NCBI GenBank assembly: GCA_013349295.1
Contig: DUZW01000012.1
Span: forward strand, 1 to 64,000
Origin: Deltaproteobacteria bacterium
GTDB lineage: Bacteria; Desulfobacterota; Desulfobulbia; Desulfobulbales; Desulfurivibrionaceae
Reading direction: 5' to 3'
DNA: 64,000 bases
This document shows positions 34,955-44,318 of the stretch, one piece after another. The notes beneath the pieces were generated by a model that saw nothing but the letters and a program-made list of their open reading frames with translations, had not been told where the DNA came from and made no database searches. The position numbers and the translations under genes were made by a program. The stretch's first letter is position 1, and each line of letters begins with the position of its first letter.

Positions 34955-37615
34955 ATGACTCAACGAGAAACACCATCAACGACACAGGAAGATTTCAAAG
35001 CCGTGTTTCGGCGCTCGCTCCTCCTTAAATCCTCCCTTGGACTTTTCGCCGTCAGCATCCTTCTCGTTCTCGCCTGCCTTCTCCCCCTCACCCAACGGCT
35101 CAAAAGCGAACAGGAAAAGCTTCTTTTCTTCGCGGTTACATCGCGCACCTCCACCGTGGAAATTTTTCTGGCAAAAGCCATCGAAACGACCAAACAGATT
35201 ACCAGCCGCAGCAAAATCCGGGAGATGCTTGAACAGTACAATCGTGAGGAAATCACCCTTGCTGAACTGGAGAATTTCACCCGACCCAAGCTCGATGACG
35301 CCATCAACCTTTCAGGGAACGGGATCGGGGTCAGACGTTTTGATGCCCACAACAACCTTACCGTTTCCGCAGGCTTCCCCATCCCTGCGCGACACTGGGT
35401 CTTTCCAACCGCAGGGGAAGATTTTGTCATCAAGGGGCCGGAAATAATCGACAACAAGCTTTATCTCCTTGTCAGCGCCCCCATCCTGACCAAAGACCAC
35501 CAACGAGTGGGCACCGACATAGTCCTCTTCACCACCGACAAAATTCAGGAAATCACCCAGGACACCTCCGGCTTCGGCAAAACCGGAGAAATGATTCTGG
35601 GCCGCCTTGCTCAAAACGGAGCACAGAGTTTTTACCCCCTGCGGAACATTCACCACCCAAAAAAGGTCGACGAGTTATTCCTCAAAAAGGAAATCGACCA
35701 GGCCTTTACCGCTGTTGCCGAAGCCGAGACCAACTCTTTACCGTTGATAATCCGTGAAGGCCACGCCCTCAAGGTTGGAGACAGGATAAAACACACCGAC
35801 TGGATAATTCTTTGCAACATCGACAAGGACGAACTCTACGCGCCCATCAACACCTTGATTGCCTATCTTATCCTTTTTGTCGCGGCCTTGCTGATCCTCG
35901 GCCTGTACGGCATGAAGCGCCTGCTCGTGCCCCTGGCCGACAAAGCCATCGTCCATAGCGAAAAATTGCATCAGGAGCTTCTGGAAAAGCAAGAGGCCCT
36001 GAAACAGCGCGAACAGGCGGAAAAAGCATTAGGGGAGGAAAAGGAACAACTGGCCGTTACCCTACGGAGCATCGCCGACTGCGTGATCACCACCGACCCA
36101 ATGGAAAACATCGAACTTTTCAACTGCGCAGCACAAGAACTGCTGGGCTACACTCCGGATGAGGCCAAGGGCAGACCCCTCAGTGTCATCGTCCCGCTTT
36201 TTTCCGCAACAACCCAAACCGCCATTGCACCGCCATACACTCATGCATTGAACGATATCTCCCCCTTCCCTGCAGAAACAAAGGTATTGCTTCACACCAA
36301 GGACGGCACGGAGAAAAAGGCGATCGTCAAGCACAGCCCCATGCTTGGCGCCGAATATGCCGAACGGGGCAATGTCTGGGTAATCCGCGACATTACCGAG
36401 CAGGAGAAGCTGGAAAACCGTATCCGGCAGACCCAGAAGATGGAGGCCATCGGCACCCTTGCCGCCGGAATCGCCCATGACTTCAACAACATTCTCACCG
36501 CACTGCTCGGCTACGGAGAGCTCATCAGAAATGCTCTCGACAAGAAGAGCAAAGAGTATCACTGGCAAGAAGAGGTAATCACCGCCACCAACAGGGCACA
36601 CGACCTTGTAAAACAGATCCTCACCTTTTCCCGGCAAACCGAACAGGAAAAAATGCCCCTTGATCTGAGCCATGTCGTCAAGGAAGCCGTCAAACTCTTA
36701 CGAGCCTCCATCCCCGCCACCATAGAAATTCACCAGGAGATCCAGAGCAACTGCGGGATGGTCCTTGCCGACCCCACCCAGATCCATCAAGTCGTCATGA
36801 ATCTCTGCACCAACGCATTCCATGCCATGGGAGATGCCCCCGGCGTACTGAGCATCTCATTAATGCCTGTCCGGCAGGCGGACAAAAAATACCTTCCGGC
36901 CGGTTTCAAGATGAAGCCCGGCGAGTATGTTTTACTTGAAGTCAGCGACACCGGACAAGGCATTGCCCCCGCCATCATCGAGCACATCTTCGATCCATAT
37001 TTCACCACCAAGAAAAAGGGGCACGGTACAGGCCTGGGACTTGCCGTGGTCCAGGGCATTGTCAAGAGTTACGAAGGCGCGATTAACGTCTTGAGCGAAA
37101 AAGGCAAAGGCACCACCTTCCAGATATTCCTCCCCAAAATAGCCGACCAGGAAACACTGCAGGCAACTTACCCGTCCCCTGCCGAAAAAAAGGCATTTCC
37201 ACAGGGGAGCGAGCATCTCCTGCTGGTTGACGACGAAAAACCCATTGCCGACCTGATGGCCGAACTCCTTCAGAGCTTCGGCTACCGGGTGACAGCCTTC
37301 ACCGATCCGCATCAGGCGTTGGCCGCTTTTGTGAACGCACCGCAACACTTTGCCCTGCTGATCACGGACATCAGCATGCCCAAACTCACCGGCCTTGAGT
37401 TGGCCAAAAAATGCAAAGAAGTAAGGGCTGACCTCCCGGTCCTGCTCTGCTCTGGAACCATGGACCTCACAACAGACATGCATGACGCGGGAATTGAGAT
37501 AAACGGCTACCTCACAAAGCCGCTGCTTACCGAAAAACTCCTCCTTACGGTTCGCCGGGCCCTCGACTCGGTCCCCCCTCCTGTTGTCGTGCCTCCCCAT
37601 CCTGCAGCGAACTGA
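34955..37615 (+). CDS. Hybrid sensor histidine kinase (Cache-like, PAS, HisKA, HATPase, REC)
   Basis: About 886 residues. Two membrane segments (about 28-47 and 302-322) enclose a periplasmic sensor region of double-Cache character. Then follow a short coiled coil, a PAS domain (about 360-470), a dimerisation helix with the phospho-His in AAGIAHDFNNILTALLGYGEL near residue 507, an ATPase domain (NLCTNAFHAMG, DTGQGIAP, GTGLGLAVVQGIV) and a C-terminal receiver (phospho-Asp in LLITDISMPKLTGLEL near 805). The input signal is unknown. ATG 34955 and a TTG three bases earlier are both possible starts. The gene stands alone between a terminator and a long intergenic region. Confidence 0.88.
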   Translation: MTQRETPSTTQEDFKAVFRRSLLLKSSLGLFAVSILLVLACLLPLTQRLKSEQEKLLFFAVTSRTSTVEIFLAKAIETTKQITSRSKIREMLEQYNREEITLAELENFTRPKLDDAINLSGNGIGVRRFDAHNNLTVSAGFPIPARHWVFPTAGEDFVIKGPEIIDNKLYLLVSAPILTKDHQRVGTDIVLFTTDKIQEITQDTSGFGKTGEMILGRLAQNGAQSFYPLRNIHHPKKVDELFLKKEIDQAFTAVAEAETNSLPLIIREGHALKVGDRIKHTDWIILCNIDKDELYAPINTLIAYLILFVAALLILGLYGMKRLLVPLADKAIVHSEKLHQELLEKQEALKQREQAEKALGEEKEQLAVTLRSIADCVITTDPMENIELFNCAAQELLGYTPDEAKGRPLSVIVPLFSATTQTAIAPPYTHALNDISPFPAETKVLLHTKDGTEKKAIVKHSPMLGAEYAERGNVWVIRDITEQEKLENRIRQTQKMEAIGTLAAGIAHDFNNILTALLGYGELIRNALDKKSKEYHWQEEVITATNRAHDLVKQILTFSRQTEQEKMPLDLSHVVKEAVKLLRASIPATIEIHQEIQSNCGMVLADPTQIHQVVMNLCTNAFHAMGDAPGVLSISLMPVRQADKKYLPAGFKMKPGEYVLLEVSDTGQGIAPAIIEHIFDPYFTTKKKGHGTGLGLAVVQGIVKSYEGAINVLSEKGKGTTFQIFLPKIADQETLQATYPSPAEKKAFPQGSEHLLLVDDEKPIADLMAELLQSFGYRVTAFTDPHQALAAFVNAPQHFALLITDISMPKLTGLELAKKCKEVRADLPVLLCSGTMDLTTDMHDAGIEINGYLTKPLLTEKLLLTVRRALDSVPPPVVVPPHPAAN

Positions 37616-37869
37616 TGCGGCCCCCCGGTCTCAAGAGGAAACCGATGGAAGGCCACCATGATCAGTATCCGATCGTGGTCAATCTCACACTCCTGCGCAG
37701 AGGCAGGATAGACACCCTGCCCTTCTTATCAACAGACACAGGCGCCCTTGATTGACCGGACGCAGTATTAACATCTCAAATTGTCAAGATTACGAAATCA
37801 ACAAAGTACCGCTATCTGAACAATCATACATCCCAGAATACTTACACATACAGTTGTCACAGAACTATT

Positions 37870-37888
37870 TAAAATCATTATCATTTTC
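37870..37888 (-). promoter_or_regulatory. Fur-box-like site
   Basis: By eye, the minus strand matches the 19-base Fur consensus GATAATGATAATCATTATC at about 15 of 19 positions, with an intact AATGATAAT core. It ends three bases upstream of the -35 hexamer at 37892, so a bound Fur could affect RNA polymerase access. Regulation by iron is inferred. Confidence 0.5.
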
Positions 37889-37891
37889 CTA

Positions 37892-37921
37892 TTGACAACC
37901 CGCACATCAAGATCTTATTAT
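37892..37921 (+). promoter_or_regulatory. Sigma-70 promoter for the small peptide gene
   Basis: A perfect TTGACA at 37892-37897 and TATTAT at 37916-37921 are 18 bases apart. Transcription would start near 37929, giving a leader of about 130 bases before the peptide start at 38058. Confidence 0.7.
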
Positions 37922-38057
37922 CTATTCAAGTAAAGAGATTAATCTTCCGAAAATATGAGTGGGGCTGTTGCCTAAATAAATTGGGTTTTTACGCCGTAAG
38001 CGGCACTCAAAATACATTTGTGTCTAAAAGCTGATAACTCAACAGGGAGGAGAGACA

Positions 38058-38273
38058 ATGAAAAAAATTTCCAGCATGGTAAAAGTACGGGCACAGGCAT
38101 CTTCTAAAAGCAATGTTAATACCGGAAGCGCCGCCACCCCGTTTATTGGTGGAATGGGTATTGCTTCAGTAGCTATTGGCCTGTGGTCAGTTGCATGTCT
38201 TGTCAGCGCGGTGATTTCCGGCGGCCCGGTTGGTCTGGTTCGCGGCCTGTCTCAGGCACTCGGCATCATTTAA
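38058..38273 (+). CDS. Small glycine-rich hydrophobic peptide, unknown function
   Basis: A 71-residue peptide. The first 25 residues are basic and polar (MKKISSMVKVRAQASSK). The remainder is a hydrophobic helix-forming segment with small-residue spacing (PFIGGMGIASVAIGLWSV, then VSAVISGGPVGLVRGLSQA). It could be a single-span membrane protein or a precursor peptide. A very strong ribosome site (GGAGGAG) precedes the ATG, and promoter and terminator flank it, so it is likely an abundant product of its own transcript. I do not recognise its family. Confidence 0.6.
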   Translation: MKKISSMVKVRAQASSKSNVNTGSAATPFIGGMGIASVAIGLWSVACLVSAVISGGPVGLVRGLSQALGII

Positions 38274-38301
38274 GGAACAGACTCCGGATTCAGTTTATTA
38301 C

Positions 38302-38368
38302 AAAGGCTGCAGTTAGTTAGCCTTTGAGGCCCGGTCGCGCACCTCTTGCGCTGCCGGGCCTTTTCTTT
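38302..38368 (+). terminator. Hairpin and terminator after the small peptide gene
   Basis: Two structures in series: a seven-pair hairpin (AAAGGCT/AGCCTTT, 38302-38325), then a strong stem (GGCCCGG/CCGGGCC, 38328-38360, continued by GCGCA/TGCGC) followed by TTTTCTTT. It should end most transcripts here; some readthrough into ftsH is possible. Confidence 0.85.
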
Positions 38369-38370
38369 GT

Positions 38371-38389
38371 ATAGTATAAAAAATACTAT
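38371..38389. repeat. AT-rich inverted repeat upstream of ftsH
   Basis: ATAGTAT and ATACTAT flank a five-base A-run, forming a perfect seven-base inverted repeat just after the terminator and about 75 bases before ftsH. It may be an operator, but no regulator is identified. Confidence 0.4.
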
Positions 38390-38465
38390 TGCGGACTAAT
38401 CATGGGGGTGGAATGAAACGAGAGACTAGAAACCTGTTATTGCGTACAATATCGAGGAGCTGCTG

Positions 38466-40304
38466 ATGCGCAATTCCCAGCGCGCGCTATTTATTTTTTC
38501 ATTCATCATACTCCTTGCCGGGCTTTGCACCTTTTTTTGGTGGATCGAAACGCGGTTGCCTGTCATCAGCTATAATGATTTTCTAGCTCATCTGGACAGC
38601 GGCGATGTAACCGAACTCCATATCAATGGTAACGAGATCGCCATCACTGACACTGGCGGTCGCCGTTACGCTGCCTACACCCCTGATATCCCCGGGCTCA
38701 TGCCCCTTTTGTTGGAAAAACATCTCCCGGTGACAATAGAGCCGGACCGATCCGCTATGTTGGTGAATATTTTCACCATTACCCTGCCCTTGGCTCTCAT
38801 TGCTCTTTTCTGGCTGCTTTATCAAAAAGCGAGTACGTCCGCCGACGATGACTCTGATTTTGCAGGGAAAAAGGCGATCGTCTTGGACAACAGCAACAAA
38901 AAGGTCACCTTCAGGGATGTGGCCGGAATCCCGGAAGTAAAGGATGAGCTGCTCCAAATCGTTGACTTTCTGCAACGTCCCAAAAAATACTTGAAACTAG
39001 GCGCGACAATCCCCAAGGGGGTCCTGCTGATAGGATCACCCGGCACGGGAAAGACTTTGCTTGCCCGCGCCATTGCCGGTGAGGCAGGGGTGCCTTTTTT
39101 CAGCATCAGCGGCTCTGATTTCGTCGAGATGTTCGTCGGCGTGGGAGCTTCCCGGGTCCGTGATCTTTTCAAGGAAGCGAAAAAGAAAACACCCTGTATC
39201 ATTTTTATCGATGAAATCGATGCGGTTGGCGGCCACCGAGGCGGTGGCGGCGCAGGCGCAGGCGGCCTCGAGGAGCGGGCGCAAACGCTGAACGCACTTT
39301 TGGTTGAAATGGACGGCTTTGGGCGCGAAGTCAATATCATTGTTATTGCCGCGACCAACCGGCCGGACATTCTGGATCCGGCCCTGCTGCGCCCCGGTCG
39401 CTTTGACCGGCAGGTAACCCTGCTGCCGCCGGATGTGAAGGGACGGGTGAAAATCCTCCAGGTTCACACGCAGAAAGTGCCGCTTGCAAGTGGCGTCGCA
39501 CTTGAGGATATCGCTCGCGCCACCCCGGGCTTTACCGGAGCGCAGCTGGCCAATCTGGTTAATGAAGCGGCGTTAACCGCGGCACAAGAAGACAAAGAAC
39601 AGATTGAGATCTCCGACTTTGAGACGGCAAAGGATCGCATTCTCATGGGGGCGGAACGCAAAGGGCTGGTGATCAGCGACTCTGATCGACAAACCATGGC
39701 GTATCACGAGGTTGGGCATGCCATTGTTGCCCATTTCCTGCCAAATTCCGATCCATTGCATAAAATCACCATCATTCCCCGCGGCAGAGCCATGGGGCAT
39801 ACCCAGCAGACACCGCTTGGCGATCGACACTCTTACTCAAAGGAATACCTTCAGAATCGGATTACCATCTTCCTGGGTGGGCGTGCGGCGGAAGAGGTTG
39901 CCCTGCAGCAACAAACCACCGGAGCAGAAGATGATTTGCGACGCGCCACGGAAATAGCCACTAAAATGGTCTGTCGCTGGGGGATGAATGAAGTGATTGG
40001 ACCGATGGCCTATGTCGGCGGAGAAGAAGGCTTTCTCGGCGAACAGGCAGGTGTCGGCGCCCATAGTGAAGAGACTGCGCGCCTCGTTGATCACGAGGTC
40101 AAGAAACTGCTGGAAGTTTGCTATGCGCAAGCCTTGGAAATCCTCAAACGTGAGGAAAACGCCCTGCGCGATTTGTCTGAGGTGCTGCTGCAGACGGAAA
40201 CCATTGATCGGGAAGAGATGGATATTATTCTCCGCTGTGCCAACAAAAAACAGCAGGCAGTTGAGACTGAGAACGCATGCCGTCCACCGACGGAAAAGAG
40301 CTGA
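38466..40304 (+). CDS. ftsH: ATP-dependent zinc metalloprotease FtsH
   Basis: A 612-residue membrane protease with two N-terminal segments (about 8-27 and 98-118) around a small periplasmic domain. The AAA domain is intact: GSPGTGKT at 190-197, IIFIDE at 245-250, pore loop [10 protein letters not shown] and arginine fingers in LRPGRFDRQ. The zinc motif is HEVGH at 414-418 where most relatives have HEAGH; the helix context is unchanged, so activity is likely. FtsH degrades misassembled membrane proteins and short-lived regulators. It is followed 158 bases later by a multihaem cytochrome gene. GAGGAG precedes the ATG. Confidence 0.92.
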   Translation: MRNSQRALFIFSFIILLAGLCTFFWWIETRLPVISYNDFLAHLDSGDVTELHINGNEIAITDTGGRRYAAYTPDIPGLMPLLLEKHLPVTIEPDRSAMLVNIFTITLPLALIALFWLLYQKASTSADDDSDFAGKKAIVLDNSNKKVTFRDVAGIPEVKDELLQIVDFLQRPKKYLKLGATIPKGVLLIGSPGTGKTLLARAIAGEAGVPFFSISGSDFVEMFVGVGASRVRDLFKEAKKKTPCIIFIDEIDAVGGHRGGGGAGAGGLEERAQTLNALLVEMDGFGREVNIIVIAATNRPDILDPALLRPGRFDRQVTLLPPDVKGRVKILQVHTQKVPLASGVALEDIARATPGFTGAQLANLVNEAALTAAQEDKEQIEISDFETAKDRILMGAERKGLVISDSDRQTMAYHEVGHAIVAHFLPNSDPLHKITIIPRGRAMGHTQQTPLGDRHSYSKEYLQNRITIFLGGRAAEEVALQQQTTGAEDDLRRATEIATKMVCRWGMNEVIGPMAYVGGEEGFLGEQAGVGAHSEETARLVDHEVKKLLEVCYAQALEILKREENALRDLSEVLLQTETIDREEMDIILRCANKKQQAVETENACRPPTEKS

Positions 40305-40462
40305 TTCTTTCGCGCCCCAAGTTTTTCTCTCCAAAGCCTCTGCGCTTACAGCGTCAGATGTAACCGGAAGAGGAAGTTCAGATACCTTTGAGCACCAATT
40401 GCAATTGCGTAACCCATGAAAATTGCAGCGTGCGAAATTCTTTCAGGTGAATAAATAAGCAT

Positions 40463-41947
40463 ATGGCAGATCTCGATAATTTTTTTAAAAAATTGGCCAA
40501 AGGGGTTGCCCAGAGTCGCTTAGCGGTTACGGGTGCCGTAATCAGCGGCGTCATTCTTCCGGTTTTGTTGCTGTTCACGCTTCTTGACGTATCGGGAGCC
40601 GTTCGGAATCCCTATTTCGGCTTCATCAACTATGTGGTTCTGGCCCCACTCTTTCTGCTCGGCCTGTTGCTGGTGTCCATCGGCATGCTTCTGCGGAAGG
40701 ATGATGAGGATATCGGTCTTTTCACTTACGAATACATCAAAGAGCAGTTGACGCTCCCCGGACGGTTTACCCGTATCAGAAAGCTCATTTTCCTTGTCGG
40801 CGGTCTTGGCGGCGGCACTCTTTTCCTGGTCGGACTCATTTCATACAGCGGCATTCAGTACACCAACTCGGTCTCGTTTTGCGGGCAATTCTGCCATACG
40901 GTGATGGAGCCGCAGTACACTGCCTTTCGTAATTCTCCCCACTCCCAAGTTTCCTGTGCCCAATGCCATCTCGGCACAGAGAGTTCGTGGTCTGCCGGGG
41001 CAAAACTCTCGGGGATCAAACAGATATTCGCCGTTGCCTTCAACGCTTACAGCCGACCCATAACCGGATTAAGCAGCAATCTGCGACCCACCAGGGAGAC
41101 CTGCGAGGAATGTCACCGCCCGGATAAATTCCATGGCGATAAGCTGTATGTGAAGGATCAGTTTCTTAGTGACAAAGAAAACACCCATGTGCAGACCTTA
41201 TTGTTGATGAAGGTCGGTTCCGGCGGCTATCAAGGACGCAAGGCACAGGGGATACACTGGCATGTATCCCCGAACAACAGAGTTTCCTACCGAACGACTG
41301 ACCCGAAGAAGGAGAAGATATCCGAGGTGCGACTGCGCAGGGAGGATGGAAGCGAAACAGTATACTTGTCCGAATCGCCGAAGGCGGGAGAAGAGAATGG
41401 CGAAATGCGGGTGATGGACTGTATGGACTGCCACAACCGACCGACCCACGTCTTCCTCAATGCGGATGAAGCCTTGGATCAGAAATTGCTGGTCGGCGAG
41501 ATACCGACAACACTTCCCCACATCAAAAAAGTTGGACTGAATGCCATTCAGCAAGAATATGCCTCGCTCGATGCAGCTCGACGAGAAATCAGTGATCATC
41601 TGCGGAATTGGTATGAAAAAAATTATCCTCAAATCGCCGCAACCCGCCAGGATGAGCTGCGACAGGCAACGGCCGGAATTTTTCAAGCCTATCGGGAAAA
41701 TGTTTTTCCAGCCATGCGGGTCACTTGGTCCACCTATCGCAACTTCATCGGCCACCGCGATAATTCCGGCTGCTTTCGTTGCCATGATGGCCTCCATAAA
41801 AGCGCAAATGGCCAAGTTATCACCAAGGATTGCGACGCCTGCCATATCATTCTGGCCGAAGCCGATCCAGCGCCGGACGTCAACAAACTGCTGCAAGAAA
41901 ATCTTCGGAAGGGAAAAAATCTTGTCAAGGACGACGGAAAACCGTGA
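40463..41947 (+). CDS. NapC/NirT-type multihaem cytochrome c, probable quinol dehydrogenase
   Basis: A 494-residue protein with about three N-terminal hydrophobic segments (20-41, 53-77, 108-128) followed by a periplasmic haem domain. Five CXXCH sites lie at 165-169, 214-218, 320-324, 437-441 and 457-461. A sixth site at 140-145 has three residues between the cysteines (CGQFCH). The first two sites and SFCGQFCHTVMEPQY match the NapC/NirT family, which oxidises menaquinol and passes electrons to periplasmic partners. The size and single large haem domain recall inner-membrane ImcH-type cytochromes of metal reducers. The partner acceptor is unknown. Confidence 0.85.
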   Translation: MADLDNFFKKLAKGVAQSRLAVTGAVISGVILPVLLLFTLLDVSGAVRNPYFGFINYVVLAPLFLLGLLLVSIGMLLRKDDEDIGLFTYEYIKEQLTLPGRFTRIRKLIFLVGGLGGGTLFLVGLISYSGIQYTNSVSFCGQFCHTVMEPQYTAFRNSPHSQVSCAQCHLGTESSWSAGAKLSGIKQIFAVAFNAYSRPITGLSSNLRPTRETCEECHRPDKFHGDKLYVKDQFLSDKENTHVQTLLLMKVGSGGYQGRKAQGIHWHVSPNNRVSYRTTDPKKEKISEVRLRREDGSETVYLSESPKAGEENGEMRVMDCMDCHNRPTHVFLNADEALDQKLLVGEIPTTLPHIKKVGLNAIQQEYASLDAARREISDHLRNWYEKNYPQIAATRQDELRQATAGIFQAYRENVFPAMRVTWSTYRNFIGHRDNSGCFRCHDGLHKSANGQVITKDCDACHIILAEADPAPDVNKLLQENLRKGKNLVKDDGKP

Positions 41948-42430
41948 TTCATCCGCATCTTTTTCCGTAGCATTCTTTTCTGAGAGAGGGTGCTCCGTAC
42001 TGTAACTTCTGCACGGAGCGCTCCACTTTTCCTGCCCCATATTTCAACGCATGATACGAGCCTGCCCAGGAATACCTGGGCAGGAAACTCTAATTCTCTC
42101 GCTCCTCGCACACTGCACCGATACTCTATTTTGTGCCTGTCGGTTGCCGAAACGGCATATTTACGTTCATACAGCTTGATTCATGCCGTCTTGCAAGAGG
42201 TTGCAATCAAACTTTTTGCCGGCAACCTTGGCCTGCTCCTTTGAAATTCCTGCCATGGTCGTGGTGCGCACTCCCCTTTAACTCAGGCAGCCCTGCGGGG
42301 GGGATTGGTATAATTTTACCAGCCGTTATTGCAGGAATACTTCGACTCCGGCCAAGAAACATGTAAGACTGTAACCGGTTTTGTTGTCACCACCCTTCCC
42401 TCATCAATAAAAGCGAGCAAAAGCGCCCCC
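41948..42430. other. Intergenic region after the cytochrome gene
   Basis: About 480 bases with two hairpins and no convincing gene. An open frame from 42329 is joined to the antiporter, but its first 34 codons have no ribosome site or family similarity. Confidence 0.5.
42061..42084. repeat. Perfect ten-pair hairpin
   Basis: CCTGCCCAGG and CCTGGGCAGG surround an AATA tetraloop. No T-run follows in either direction. It could still end the ftsH-cytochrome transcript weakly or protect its 3' end. Confidence 0.5.
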
Positions 42431-44257
42431 ATGCTGATAGATAAAGTTTTCATCCTGGCCGCTGTTGTTTTCGTCGGCATCCTCTGTCAGTGGTTTGCCT
42501 GGCGGGTAAAACTGCCTGCCATTCTTTTTCTCCTTTTTGCCGGGATCATTGCCGGACCACTCACCGGCTGGCTCAACTCCGATGCTCTTTTCGGCGATCT
42601 GCTCTTTCCCTTTATCTCCCTTTCCGTTGCCGTGATCCTTTTTGAAGGCAGCCTCACCCTGCGCTTCCACCAGATTGCCGGACTTGGCCGGGTGGTTCGC
42701 AATATGATCTCCTTCGGACTCCTGGTCACTTGGCTGATCACCGCCACCGCCACCCGCCTGGTCTTTGACTTCCCCTGGTCGCTGGCCCTGCTTTTCGGCG
42801 CAATCACCTCGGTGACCGGCCCGACCGTGATCGTGCCCATGCTGCGAACGGTCAAGCCCAGCGCCGCAGTGGCCAATATCCTGCGCTGGGAGGGTATTGT
42901 CATCGATCCCATCGGCGCAACCCTGGCCGTTCTGGTTTATGAGTTCATCCTCTCCGGCAGCAGCGGCAACGCCATGAGCCACACCCTTCTTGCCTTTGCC
43001 AGGCTTATCGGTATCGGCCTGCTCCTCGGCTCCTTGGCCGGCTATATTTACGGCAACATCCTCCGGCGTCATTGGCTGCCGGAGTTTCTCCATAATGTTG
43101 CCACCTTGGGGCTGGTCATCTTTGTCTTTGCCGTTTCCAACAGTATTCAGCACGAATCAGGCCTGCTCAGCGTAACGGTCATGGGCATTTGGCTTGCCAA
43201 CATGCGTGATGTCTCCCTTGAGGAGATTCTGGATTTCAAAGAGAGCCTCAGCGTTTTGCTCATCTCCGTGCTTTTTATCGTGCTGGCCGCTCGGCTTGAT
43301 TTCCAACGTTTTCTCCATCTGGGCTGGCAGGTAGGCTTCATCTTTCTCTCCATTCAGTTTCTCTCAAGGCCCTTGAGTGTGATGATCTCCGCTCTTGGCT
43401 CAAAGCTGAGCTGGCCTGAGCGACATCTGCTTGCCTGGATTGCGCCTCGCGGCATCGTGGCCGCCGCCATCTCCGCCCTCTTCGCCATCAAGCTCGCAGC
43501 AGCCGGTCACAACGAAGCGGAATTACTGGTGCCGCTGACCTTTTCGGTAATCATCGGCACCGTGGTTTTGCAGAGCGCCACCGCCCGTTTCATCGCCAAA
43601 AAGCTCGGGGTGGCTGAGCCCGAGCCCAGAGGATTTCTGATCATCGGCGCCAATCCGGTGGCGAGAGTCATCGGCAAGGCATTGCAGCAAGCAGAATTCC
43701 GTGTCTTGCTGGTGGACAGCAGCTGGGATAACATCAGCAAGGCCAGGATGGAAGGCTTGCCGACCTATTACGGTGAACCGGTTTCCGAGCATGCGGACCG
43801 CAATCTCGATCTGGTCGGGATCGGCAAACTGCTCGCCCTTTCGCCACGCGGGGCGCTCAACACCCTTTCCTGCATGCATTACCGGATGGAGTTGGGCTCA
43901 AAGGCTGTTTTTGCAATCCAGGCAGCGGCGGATCTGGAGATGACCAAGGAGCGAAAGGCGATTTCCCGCCGGCACTGGCAGGTCCTCTTTGGACCGGAGG
44001 TTACCTTTTCCAGCCTGGCCAAGGCCCTGACCCATGATGGCTGGGAGATGCGCAGCACCACACTCAGCCAGGCCTTTGATTTTATCGCCTATCAACAGCT
44101 GTACGAACAGAGGTCGGTCCCGCTTTTTGCCGTCACCCCGAAAGGGCAGATCGAAGTGTTCAGCGTGGAGGAGCGATTGAATCCGCAACCGGGTTGGACC
44201 ATTATCGGCCTGGTGACGGAGCCGGAGGCAAGAGAGAAGGCGACACTTGCAGAATGA
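42431..44257 (+). CDS. Cation/proton antiporter with RCK-type cytoplasmic domain
   Basis: About 608 residues. The N-terminal 400 residues hold about twelve membrane helices of the CPA1/CPA2 exchanger fold, including FEGSLTLRF, TSVTGPTVIVPMLR, EGIVIDPIGATLAV and WIAPRGIVAAAISALFA. The C-terminal region starts with a Rossmann-like RCK_N domain (GFLIIGANPVARVIGKALQQA). Such NhaP/KefB-like proteins exchange Na+ or K+ for protons, with the nucleotide-binding domain as gate. I start at ATG 42431 where homology begins, although the ribosome site is weak; 42329 is the longest option. Confidence 0.85.
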   Translation: MLIDKVFILAAVVFVGILCQWFAWRVKLPAILFLLFAGIIAGPLTGWLNSDALFGDLLFPFISLSVAVILFEGSLTLRFHQIAGLGRVVRNMISFGLLVTWLITATATRLVFDFPWSLALLFGAITSVTGPTVIVPMLRTVKPSAAVANILRWEGIVIDPIGATLAVLVYEFILSGSSGNAMSHTLLAFARLIGIGLLLGSLAGYIYGNILRRHWLPEFLHNVATLGLVIFVFAVSNSIQHESGLLSVTVMGIWLANMRDVSLEEILDFKESLSVLLISVLFIVLAARLDFQRFLHLGWQVGFIFLSIQFLSRPLSVMISALGSKLSWPERHLLAWIAPRGIVAAAISALFAIKLAAAGHNEAELLVPLTFSVIIGTVVLQSATARFIAKKLGVAEPEPRGFLIIGANPVARVIGKALQQAEFRVLLVDSSWDNISKARMEGLPTYYGEPVSEHADRNLDLVGIGKLLALSPRGALNTLSCMHYRMELGSKAVFAIQAAADLEMTKERKAISRRHWQVLFGPEVTFSSLAKALTHDGWEMRSTTLSQAFDFIAYQQLYEQRSVPLFAVTPKGQIEVFSVEERLNPQPGWTIIGLVTEPEAREKATLAE

Positions 44258-44318
44258 GACAGCGGTCAATCATTACGGGCAGGCAATCCTAAATAATTTT
44301 CATTAGCTAGGACAGCCC

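Larger units (their letters stand above)
37616..38057. other. Intergenic region before the small peptide gene
   Basis: About 440 AT-rich bases. It holds a Fur-box-like site (37870-37888) and a sigma-70 promoter (37892-37921), both described separately, and a leader of about 130 bases before the small gene. No other coding sequence is visible. Confidence 0.6.
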
